This document shows positions 35,982 to 46,796 of a stretch of 64,000 nucleotides of DNA, piece after piece. The notes under the pieces were generated by a model that ran no database searches, was not told where the DNA came from, and saw only the letters and a list, made by a program, of their open reading frames with translations. The translations under genes were made by a program, and so were the position numbers. The DNA comes from Pyrrhoderma lamaoense (Eukaryota; Basidiomycota; Agaricomycetes; Hymenochaetales; Hymenochaetaceae), in assembly GCA_002794735.1 (NCBI GenBank), contig NBAZ01000001.1:930001-994000 (forward strand), written 5' to 3'. Position 1 is the stretch's first letter. Each line of letters starts with the position of its first letter.

Positions 35982-37820
35982 ATGCTTAGAAAACTCTATT
36001 TCCCTTCTTTCACTTCTGCTAATACTGCATTGCGGAGATTCTTAGCTACACACGCTCCTGCCCTCGAAACGAAGAATGCATTACCGACACGCCACGACTG
36101 GACGAAGAAAGAGATTCAAGAGATTTATGACACTTCGTTACTGGATTTGGTGTTTAGAGCTGCAGCCGTACATAGAGAATACCATGATCCCAAGAAAATC
36201 CAACTTTGTACCTTGATGAATATTAAGAGTACGTAAGCCATTATCAGATGATGATGCCATGTTTAAGAATTAAATAAATTTCCTAATTGACTACTCTTCC
36301 GTCGTGGGATAGCTGGAGGATGTACAGAAGATTGTTAGTATGATCATCAAGTTAGCATCAAAAGAAATGGCGGGCATGACTGATGGATATTTCCTTGAAA
36401 TGCAGGCAAGTACTGCTCACAGTCATCCCGCTACAGCACTGCTACGAAGGCGGAACGATTGACAGACATCGAATCTGTGCTTACCGCAGCGCGTCAAGCT
36501 AAAGAGAACGGGAGTACCAGATTCTGCATGGGAGCTGCATGGAGAGACCTCGCGGGTAGGAAACGTGGATTTGAGCGTATTCTAACAATGGTTCGGGAGG
36601 TGAGAGGAATGGGGATGGAAGTGTGCACAACATTGGGAATGCTTTCACCGGATCAGGCCAAACAACTCAAAGAAGCGTATGTTGAAACACGCCATTCTTC
36701 GTTTTTTGGCCATATGTTGAGTATTCATGCTGATTATGAGGTGTTTGGGAACAGAGGCCTGACAGCATACAATCACAATTTGGACACCTCGAGAGAGTTC
36801 TACCCTTCGGTGTGTTTCAAATAAAGTCCCGCTGCAATAACTAGCGTCTAATAACTTCTTTTTAGGTCATTACGACGCGATCCTATGACGAACGATTAAA
36901 CACCATCGCGAACGTCCGAGATGCAGGCATCAGTGTTTGTTCCGGAGGTATTTTGGGTCTTGGAGAAGCAAAAGAAGACAGAATTGGGTTGATTTGGGAA
37001 GTATCAAAGTGAGTGGTACTTGTTATCAGGATTCTTGTTGAATTAGAGTACGGACGGCTGAAACTTTGGGGGTGAAAAGCATGCCTGAACATCCAGAGTC
37101 TTTCCCTGTCAACGCTTTAGTTCCTATTCCGGGCACGCCGATGGAGAAAAACGAGGTAGGCGTCTATGAATATAATTAACTTTATGTTATCTAATATTTA
37201 CTTGTGGCTGATGATGATATAGCCCGTATCGGTACATAACCTCATTAGGACCATCGCAACTGCCCGCATCGCAATGCCCTCTACAATAATCCGCCTAGCC
37301 GCTGGTCGACAGACTTTGTCCGAGACAGAACAGGCAATGTGCTTCTTATCTGGGGCGAACGCTGTATTCACGGGTGAGAAGATGTTAACCACACCCTGTA
37401 AGTTATTAAAGTATTCTCTCCGCCCGTCTTTCATCAAAGGGAAAACTAATATATTAATGCAATCTGTCGATCAATCTGTATTTCAGGTTCCCCATGGGAC
37501 GAGGTGAGCTCTAAGATTCATAATTACCTTCCCACGACACGTTGGGGGTATCTTTATTTCTGTGCTTGGATTATAACGCTGACGAAATGCCTACTTCTTC
37601 TTCACCACTCATTTATCATGACTCATCTCTTCCAAAGGACAAGGCGATGATGGGTCGCTGGGGGTTAGAAGGAATGGGGAGCTTTGAGACAGAAAGAGTC
37701 TTGAGAAAGGAGATGGAAGGACGGTGTACTCCAGACTTACACGTAACTCCGACCACAGCCGTTGATATCAAAACTCCGGAGAAGAATGCTGCACCAAAAG
37801 AAGACGCTGTGGCTAAATAA
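35982..37820 (+). CDS. BIO2: biotin synthase
   Basis: A radical-SAM enzyme that inserts sulfur into dethiobiotin in the last step of biotin synthesis, in mitochondria. The N-terminus [20 protein letters not shown] is basic and Ser/Thr-rich, as for a mitochondrial presequence. The radical-SAM Cys triad is C-TED-C-KY-C. It is split by an intron: GAAGATT is followed by GTTAGT, and the exon resumes GCAAGTACTGC, giving [13 protein letters not shown] second intron (36678-36754) joins LKEA to [12 protein letters not shown], which carries the substrate-binding YNHNLD. Further family blocks are [49 protein letters not shown] and [23 protein letters not shown] ~50-residue C-terminal extension rich in Lys/Pro ends at the TAA at 37818-37820. 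All expected cluster ligands are present, so it should be functional. Confidence 0.95.
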
Positions 37821-40800
37821 GTTGTGATAACAGTAGAGCGATAGAAGGCAGCTCAGAAAAAATTGTATCTGTGTATATGATGACTTTTTGTAATCCGGTG
37901 GAGCAATAAAGTTACATGTGTATTGTTAACCGATCAGTACGGCTATTTCGAAACGTCCTTCTCAAGTATTTGTACAACTCCCATCAGGTGTGTTTCTTCT
38001 GGACTCACTACAAAAGCCTGGCGGAAACATGGCAAGATTAACATGTATATAACAATGGCCAAGTGCTCAGATTCGTTGATACGATGCGCATATATACATG
38101 ATATGGATTACATTGCTTAAATTACCATAAAATGCAAGAAGAGTATAAATACATAGAAATATCCGCTACATATAAGTTAGAATCGGATCAGGACATAGTA
38201 AAATAATCAATAGCACTACTCTCGCATTTGAAGATTGGTAAACGAAAAGAGTAGTAACAGGCCAGCCAGTGTTGTGAATTGAGCAATAACGAAACCTTTA
38301 TACAATGGAAGCGCCCATCAGGCTCACAGTAACGTGGGTTTGGAAGCTGGCTTACATAAGTAGCGGAATTCAAATAATGCAGGAGGCTTCGCACTCGTAA
38401 CATACATTGTTATTTGACCTATATGATAAAGTTAGTTGTAATTGGATGTAATCCGCACTACGGTCACTAATGTCACCCACAGAATATTGAAATACAATTC
38501 AAGGCGCTCATAAAGTGCCAGGACCATCTCGGTCGTTGATCTCCGAAATCAGAATTCAGATCCTCAATAATAACTTGAGCCGATACGACAATCCCTGTGG
38601 ACCCAGCGCCCGTGATGGCTCGGAATAAGCATACAGTAGATATCTTCTTGAAACAAGAATTAAGATGAATTAGAAGAATCTAACGATTCACAGAATCATA
38701 TGCAACTTACTGGGAAAATACCACATAGTGAAGACCCGGTTCCAAATAATAGAGTACTCCATAGGAAGGCTTTCTGGAGAGTATGTTTCAGATAAGTATT
38801 TATTCGCGTGATTCAGAAAATTACCCTTCTAAGAGACTTAGAATCCGATAAGTATTTATACACGATATATGAGATCACTATGGTTTGAGGGATGGAAAGT
38901 ATGATATGCATTATTACATATTGGTGCTGGTGGTCATCGTGAGTATCTTCAACAGCGGTGGGCAAGCCCAGCCCAGCGAGTGTCTGGCGAGAAGTAAGTA
39001 TGGGTAGTGATTAAACTTTAAAGACCTACATAATCGATGAGGGCAAGGATCAGCAATAACTGGACACTATATACATATTAGTAGATTCTGCGCTGCGCTG
39101 ATCACGCCATAAAGAAATACCCAATATTGATGAGTAAAAGATGGACGTTTGAGAGAAGAAATCTCAAGTTGTAGTTTCCGGTACACGACTCCAGGTCAGT
39201 TGTCAGCATTGATTTGGGATCGTTGAGCTTATGGGTTTCGAAGTGAGAAACGGAAGGGGTTGATGTTGACTCAATTTGAAAGTGATGCTTATATCATTTT
39301 CAGAGATCAAGGATTAAATGCGTGGTAGCTGCTTCTCTTCCCCGTGTTGTATCTTCAAATTGACTATCCCATGCTGCTTGCTCCACGGTTGTTGAGGACT
39401 AAAGACTTCTTGCATCTCATCCACCTTCAACTGTTAATTAGAAACACGAGCATAAGGCGTACCCAACCAAGATGGACGTATGAAAAGTGTTCGGATCCAA
39501 ATCCAAATGCATGATTGCAGAGTTGCTGGAGGGCCAAGATACGAGAAGGTAGTTCGTATGCATCAAAACGATGTTGTGATGGATATAGGATACAGATCGA
39601 AGTCATCAGGATTTCAAGTATACCTCTCAGTGAAAGTTGATGAAACCCAAGGACGTATAAATGGTGAAACCTTATTCGACTAGTATCCCCTCTTCCAAGG
39701 TCAGTGCGTGAAGCTCTGATAGATGTCCATACCAGTAAAAAATAAATCCACCCTCGCATGTGTAGGTAGCCTAAGTGAACGTGGTTATATGGGAAACATT
39801 GTACCCCATCGTAGATACATGGAGAAGACCCAAAAGCTATGTCTGAAAGAAGAAAGAAGATGTAAAACCCCTCTCTATTAGTGACTTATCACCCTCTCCT
39901 ACAGAAAACACGTCTCCAAGGTTATCCATGACCTTGAAGTTCGGAAGGAAAATTTGGGGGCATGATCATGTGGAGACTCTTTGTATATCTAAATCAGAAG
40001 GAAAAAGTGCGTCCCCCTTATCCCCAAATAAGGACAGTTGTCGGCATCCCGCAACTCATCAGGAAACCTTCGATAATCTCAATGGACTGCCTTATAGTAA
40101 GTCTGGAGTTTTCAGAATTTAGACACTGCACTCAAGGACAGTGTGCGCACCCTGCCCCATATCTTCTGAAATTACATCTGTTCTACATTCTTGCAAACAT
40201 ATCAGTGCATCAAACCAGTGTATTGAAGACTTTCAGTTCATGCTGTGCAAAATCGTCGCCTTTTCATTCCCGAATCCCGGTAATAACTGCTCTGTGAACA
40301 CGTCAGTAACTTTGAGAACTCCAAGAAGAACCGATGTAATTACCAAGGACGCGAGAGTATCCTTGGAGGGTGTGAAAGCCCGACCACAGACATGTTTTTC
40401 AAGCGTTGCTTCTTGACTTCTTCCAATGAGAAGACTTCAAATGGACTCTAATTGGATGGTGAGAAAGAAGAGTACGTATTTGATACATAATCCCCTCAGA
40501 TGTAGTTTTCAAACTCGGAGGAATTCCTCTTGAAAAGATTCTCCTACTGAGCTACTTCCCCCCCCCCCCCCCCGTTAAAGCATAGTGCAATACTAGGTGG
40601 GATCCGTAGCTTTCCCTAGCCCGTCTTTATATTTATAATTATATTATTTATGTATCATTGTATGTCCACTTTGATGATGGTGAGAGGCCTTATGCATCAC
40701 GTGCCGGAGAAACACCTCAGTTACATCAACGACAATCATATATTCTTCTTAAAGTATTCATTAAAGCAGGAGAGTACCGGATTTGGTTAACATCATAAAC

Positions 40801-42058
40801 ATGCTTCAAATCACAGATCACGTCCTGGAGGTATGCATATCATTACTATGAATGCCTGACCACTAAAGTATAAATATAGCACCGGTAATTCTACACAAAT
40901 CGCGGAGTCTTGAAGTCTGCTAGGTTGAAACACAATGAAACGCATTGATCGTAACCTGGTCGTTAAGATGCCATCTATCAGGCATACGTCACTATAGTAT
41001 CTGTTCAGAAACATGTGGTAAAAGCGGGGTTAACGACATATAAACATATCTGAATGTTTTGAGTACCATGACTTATGACTGACATTGTACAATGTACTTG
41101 AGTCTTTGGTTTAAGCCGCTTACATCCGATAGTATTTGATCCGGAAAAAAGACGGTGGCGCTGTGGCTCTGACCTTGGATATTGTCCTTTGTTTTCTGGT
41201 CTCTCAGTGAGGAGTGTTTTCTGTGAGAAATAGTGCCAAACACCATACTCTTGGTGAGCCCTTGGAGATAGAGTCTTGGAATTTGCTCGCAGAAGGCCAA
41301 CGGCCGCTTCAGCTTGCAGTACGAAGTTTCACTTCATTTATGACGGTGTCTGTATATGCCGATTCTCAGCTGAGTCATCATTGTTGTATAGTAGGACCGC
41401 AGTCGATCATGCCATTGATGCTGATGGCAAGCAGGTGATACAGTGCAAATCATCTCTTTAATTGTCAGAAAGCAGGTGGCAACAACCGTTACAACGTATA
41501 TGTTTACTTCTTCCCTTTGTTTCCTTCGCGGTCAGATATAAAAGTAATAAATCAACGGAAAGTACCTTTCGATCGCGCTCTCTGAACTAGATGACCGTAA
41601 AGAACCAAGTTAAAACAAACCATTACAAGTTGTCTTTGTCCCTTACTTCTGCTACTTGTCCCACAGGTCTGGCGGGAAATTGAAAATTGCTGATATCTCA
41701 TCAAGATGAGGCGATAAAGAAACGTTGGGGTAGTGGGTGTCTTGAGGAAGAGTTGAGAAGGTCGATATATCTCAGAACTAGCTGCTACCGCGTCTTTCGA
41801 CGTCAAAATGCCGGAAAAGATGTTTTTCTTGAAAGGTCCGCGGTTAAAGAAGCATGCATTTTAAACTAGCGGGATAAGAAGCTAGTGTAAGGGACGAAAA
41901 CAAATAAATCTGTGTATCATGGACTGGATTGCAATGTAAGCAAGAGAAATACAAGCCTATTGCTAACTATAGGGTCTAAAGAGGACGTGTCAATCACTTA
42001 TGGCCATTTCGACAGAGGCATCGAACATGCTTTGTTTCAACCTCTACTTTCACTTTGT
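37821..42058. other. decayed intergenic region
   Basis: About 4.2 kb without an intact gene. Part of it is a broken MFS transporter copy (listed separately). A run of 16 C lies at about 40558-40573. Elsewhere frames are short and no transposase or reverse-transcriptase motifs could be read. The loss of frame in an otherwise complex sequence suggests old pseudogene or transposon DNA. Confidence 0.5.
38500..39200 (-). pseudogene. decayed MFS transporter relic
   Basis: The minus strand reads CLFRAITGAGSTGIVVSAQV (about 38650-38570), which matches the VFRAIAGIGGGGIVSSVWLI segment of the MFS gene at 5-7.7 kb. The adjoining DNA also aligns in the same order. ACTTACTGGGAAAATACCAC (about 38707-38726) pairs with the exon end at about 6962-6990. 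ACCCTTCTAAGAGACTTAG (38823-38842) pairs with the motif A exon border at about 7079. The stretch around 39112-39165 pairs with the exon 1 border at about 7360-7410. Stops and indels break every frame, so it is a pseudogene. It is old, since only patches align. Confidence 0.7.
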
Positions 42059-43958
42059 ATGCCTCGAAATGACATGGCCACATTAGTAAAAACTCAAATG
42101 GTGTCTTTTCAATCTGAATCGCCATCTTTATTAATTTGCCTATTCATGACGCTGTACTCTGTTTGGTATGTGTCTTGTCCGTTATTCATCGGCAGAAGTC
42201 TTCTTTTGATTCACTGTTCTCTATACTGGCGATTTATAACAATAAAAAATGACTCTGCACTCGTCACATCGTTTAATTTGTATCAGAACTTGGACGTATA
42301 TAAATGGAGTTGGCCCTGGCTTAGTTTTTTGAATCCATCCCTACAAGTCAACCTTTCTCCCTACTTTCGAACGTGTTCAGATTTCTCATTCCTAAAGACT
42401 CTGATCTCAAACCGGCTCTGCGAGAAATTAAAAATGTATAGTTCGGAAGATATCACCATCTTCAATACCACAGAATTGTCTCCCGCAACAACATTATCCG
42501 ACTCTCCACCTTATTTAACCCAATCTGGAGTTACAAACTGGTGGAACTGGGGATATGACTGGACTTCTCCTGAACAGAGTAGTAGAACATCCATTTCGTC
42601 TACGTCTGGTGGCTACGGATCCGTAGAGAATTCCTTCTCACAACCAGGATTTGTAACTTCGCCTCAGGCAACCTCGACCCCAGCTCGGACACGGAGTGCT
42701 TATGCCGAGTCAAGCTCTGGATCGAGTTCTAACTGGAGCTATGAGCAAGGACAAGGAACAAGAACCCGATTAGTGCAACCTCGCCCGCCACATGAGCCAA
42801 CCAGGTGAGTATCAGGTTTTGCTGGCGTCTAATATCTTCAATATAAAACTTTAAAACTAATTCGGAATGTCTGCTGGCATTGAATTCCTACTTGCGCGCT
42901 TTACTATCCCTGGTGATTATTGTATCACTGCCTATATGAATCTCTTGCTGGCATTTCCAGATACATATCGATTTCTACACAATTCGTTTATTCTGCGCCG
43001 CAGCGGGCTCCAATACTAGCGTGAGCAGTGCAATATATTATAGATCATTCTCCATATTTTACTTATGTCATAATCATCTGATCAAAATGATACAAACATG
43101 ATTATGCATATAGCCGGGTATCACTTACGGACTACAGAGGCCACTTAGAATTTGATACTTTTGTACGTCCGACGTTAGTGCTTCAGGTTTAAGTTGCAAT
43201 CATGTGCCGTTCATGGTGCAGCTTGCATGCTTCTTATTCGATCGGCGTCTAGATCATTCATTTTTTTTCTCTATTTAGATATCCGGTTGCTGATTTTCGT
43301 ACGGAGATTACTGGTATACGCTATGAGCACCTGGTCTCAAACAATGGTGAGTGTGTGGCCCGGTATTTTTATAGAATTATAGTTACTCAAGAATGCCAAT
43401 TACCTTCCTAATCTTATCAGCAATGGACGCGGAAGCCGTGCGTCATCAAGTATCCGTCCTGGTATCGAACAAAATCATAGTCGGGCACTCACTTTGGATT
43501 CATCTATCCGTAAGAAGCAGTAGTTTCGTCCTAATACAAGACAGCTGATGTATCTTCTGGGTTGTCTTTACTTATCTGAAAGCTTCTCGGTTTGACTCAT
43601 CCAGCCATTGACACGCGGGACGTTGCTCTCTATCTTCCCTTCCACCGCTCCATTCGCACGTTTTCTGTCACGCCACTAAGGATGATGGTTTCGCATTTCA
43701 TGCGGCGAAGAATTGGGCGGACCTACGAACATCCGGTGAATATGCATAATCTATATATAACTTTCACCTTTTTGGCACATATATTGTAGTTCCTTGGTAC
43801 TGACACCCATAAATCTCTCTTTCATAATGTAGGTTGAGGATGCTCGAGCCGCTCTGGATCTATTCCGATCATATGAAGACCCCTGGGAGGACGAGATCCG
43901 CGCAGGAGGATGGCCTTGCGCGTTGCCACCCTCTCGTTTCAGCCGTTTCTTTTCATAG
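42059..43958 (+). CDS. REX4/ISG20-like DEDDh exonuclease-fold protein, catalytic acids replaced
   Basis: REX4-type proteins are nucleolar RNA 3'-5' exonucleases. Splicing gives exon 1 to 42804, exon 2 42961-43020, exon 3 43114-43173 and further short exons ending at the TAG at 43956-43958. The product reads RYISISTQFVYSAPQRAPIL and ARVSLTDYRGHLEFDTFVRP, then YPVADFRTEITGIRYEHL, IIVGHSLWIHLS, LLGLTHPAIDTRDVALYLPF and EHPVEDARAALDLF, a clear match to the family order. Exo I should read I-D-C-E but reads ISTQ, and Exo II should read GHALHND but reads GHSLWIH. Only the last His and Asp (EHPVEDA) remain, so catalysis is probably lost. The frame is open upstream of 42059 without ATG. Alternative starts are 42074 and 42433, and the region before 42433 is hydrophobic and unlike REX4. 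A Ser-rich, Trp-containing linker (WWNWGYDW) precedes the fold. Confidence 0.75.
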
Positions 43959-44675
43959 ATACGAACTTTGTCCGGAACTTGTACCTCCGATACAGTTTGT
44001 AGCCATTTCACGAACTACCAGGGTAGCCATATCTGCTTGTCGATGTGATGCAGTGTTACTATTGAGATGTACTCTAAAAAGAATTAAATTTGGGGACGTT
44101 GTTCCTCCGCGGTGTTATTTTCTCTCTCTTTTATTCTCCTTCACCCCATGTCCCCTAGATAATCATCTGTTATTTTTATTCTTATGATTTCCATGACTTT
44201 GTAACACCCAAGAAGAGAGCTATTCCTTATAGAAAAATCATACTCGAACGAATCAATTTTTTCAAACAAACTCGTAGGGATAGCCAGTCATTCTCGAGGC
44301 AAGTGTGGTCGATGAATGTCAACTTATAATTTAGATGTGATAACAAAAATCAACGGGGCCCTTTACTAGCATATATATTAGCGATAGCAGCTACATGTCA
44401 TCATAAGCACCCCTAAGCTTAGTATAGTAATTGATAACATCCATTCTTGATTCACGCTTTTGTTGTGGCTTGAGAGTGTGAACAAGAGTTCGGCTATTAC
44501 CGGTCTTACTAGTTTAGTTACGTCTAAAATAAAGTCGATCATTTGTAGAGCGGGACGAGTCTTCGAGTTCGTGCTCAATAATTGGCGGTCCCCAACTTTG
44601 TCTGACCCTTTTCCACTCTTCTCTTCATTTAACCCGTTGACACAAACTTCTATTTAGAGACGACTCACGCCAGCG
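43959..44675. other. intergenic region
   Basis: The 3' flank of the REX4-like gene and 5' flank of the next gene, both on the plus strand. A CT-rich leader precedes the ATG at 44676. No further gene is recognised. Confidence 0.5.
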
Positions 44676-46402
44676 ATGTCTACTGACATTGCACAACACG
44701 CTCAGAATCAAGTACAAGCGCAGGCTCAGCAGGGACGCCGCAATTTGGGGCAAACTAGCCCACCTTCTACCTCAACTACGATGAATAGTGGGGGTGGTGT
44801 GCTATACTCAACTATGGACGGAGTGAATAATAGACCACGCTCTTCTATCAACGGTTACTCTGGATCAACCAACTTGAATGGCCCTTGCCCACCGAACGGC
44901 GTGAATAATACGAATGGGGGGTTGAACGGGTCCCCGCACGGTGGACACGCAAACACGAATGGAATGATGAACGGGAGCTCATCTGGGGTACAGAATGGGA
45001 TAGTAAATGGCATACACAGTGGAGGAGGCATAGCGAATAACAATGGCGTAGGATTGAATGTTACGCCTACAATGTCCAGTCCTGGGGAGATGGGGCGAAT
45101 GGGCCCTAGTTTGGCATCTCCTAACCCACACCATGCTCACCATCACCACTCACAACAACACGCATACCAACAACAACAACAAAACTCTTCTCAATTTGGT
45201 ACAATTCATGCCGGACAGAGTCATCCAGGGGCACCAAGTCACTCGAACTTACCTGCACACGTCTGGCAGCCAACTCCAGATGTAGACTATTCACCGAATT
45301 TGAGTGACGACGGGGATGATTTTGACAACAATATAGAGCTACACGTAGGGGTTGCAGGTGGGAACTGGGGAAAGAAATCTATGAAGGGTGCACGCTGGGT
45401 TCGGAGAGGGAAAGCGGTCGCATGGGGGCCTGCTCGGGGTGAATGGGAGGTGTGTCTCTTTACTTTTTCTTCTTGAATATCTTATCTCATTTCGCTTCCC
45501 TGCACAATCTCATTTTTATATATCTTCCTGTTTGCTACAATGACTGCTGTATAACTCAGGCAGAAGAAAGAGCTCGAAAAAGACTGAAAACATTAATGGG
45601 TCCACCACGCTCCCCTTCTCCTCCAGCCTTACCACATCTTCGAGAACCCTCGCCTCCTCGAGGCACAAGTTATACCTATTCATACTCAAATGGTGCTATA
45701 AGCTCAATACACGGAAGCTTTTCTGCTTTTGTATTAGACCCTTCCGTGGCACATTCTTATTGTACACATCTATTGGATGATCTGCAACAGACAACGGAGA
45801 ACCTCGTACAGGGTGAGGCAACGCTGACCCGTGCTCTTGGTAGATTATGGAAGGTACTATCAGAAGAAGAACATACACGGTTGGACTTGGAGGGATCCAA
45901 TGTTCTTAGTGATCCGAGGGGTAATAGTGGTTCATCAGCCAAAAAGGATAAGAATGGAGGTGTTCACGAGGAAGCGAATGAATATGTGGATGGAGATGAA
46001 GTCACATTGGAGGATGAGGATGGTAGTGGCCAAGACATGAGTGAACGAGAGAGGCGCCTATCTCGTGCCCCTTCACTGGTGTCCACTGTGCACAAATTAT
46101 TTTTGACGCCTCTTCCGGATGATGGTTCAAGTATTTTAGAGCCCTCGCACATAGGTAGCCCGGAAATGCAGCAAGATAGTATGGAGAAGGCGTTTACAAC
46201 ACTTCGCGAGTTAGGTGATGACTCGCGAGAATATGTCGAGAGACTGGCTGAAATTCGAGAATGCTTAGGAGATGTGAAGAGGCAACGAAATGTGATATGG
46301 ATGAAGACTCGGGAGCAGGCCTTGGAAGAACTGAAAGAAATCGAGCAAACGGTAGTGGACACAGATGAATTAGGCCCAGATTATGTTTATGAAGAGTACT
46401 AA
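44676..46402 (+). CDS. low-complexity regulatory protein, possibly Rxt2-like (Rpd3L complex)
   Basis: Two exons: 44676 to about 45449, and about 45560 (AEERARKRLKT) to the TAA at 46400-46402. The first ~200 residues are Asn/Gly/Gln-rich and disordered. A conserved-looking block follows: VWQPTPDVDYSPNLSDDGDD, GNWGKKSMKGARWVRRGKAV and WGPARGEWE, then across the intron AEERARKRLK and SPSPPALPHLREPSPP. The next segment, FVLDPSVAHSYCTHLLDDLQ and GEATLTRALGRLWKVL, is helical. The GNxGKK...ARWVRRG block recalls the RXT2 N-terminal domain of a histone deacetylase (Rpd3L) subunit, but this is from memory of the motif and is weak. The C-terminal helices (REYVERLAEIRECLGDVKRQ) could form a coiled coil. 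Treat as a nuclear protein of uncertain role. Confidence 0.6.
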
Positions 46403-46796
46403 CACTGCTGTAATCTCTACCTTCTCCCTTTGTTACCATTCTTACTTAAATTATTGTGTTAGTTGTTTTCTTTAATGGTGTATGTATTATCTGCATTAAC
46501 CTTCAATTTATTATTGTCTTTGATTTCATTATATTTTTCATTTGTCATGTAATTGTTCGTATTGGGATTTTACAAAAGAGGATAGCCGAGCCGAGATACA
46601 ATCACAGTGAGTTCTGAGACTGGGACTCGGAGATTATGCAGATCTCGCTCGAGGCGCCGTGATGAAGTAACCGGGCCAGGCCAGTGTTATAATATGCGGC
46701 CACTTTCTGGCTGTGGTGTCTCTCTGTGGGGCGCATTAGTCGCTCAATCTCTTTCTCTCTTTCTAACTACCACCTCATGTTCTATTTTCTTTCACA
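46403..46796. promoter_or_regulatory. intergenic region / promoter of the Blm10 gene
   Basis: 394 bp between two genes in the same orientation. The last ~60 bp are CT-rich (TCTCTTTCTCTCTTTC), as is common directly before fungal start codons. No defined element is visible. Confidence 0.45.

Noticed and set aside
40490..40560. tRNA-like stretch on the minus strand (GTAGCTCAGTAGGAGAATC)
   Set aside because: The D-arm start looks right, but the anticodon and T arms do not pair properly. A covariance-model scan would be needed, and I cannot support a tRNA.
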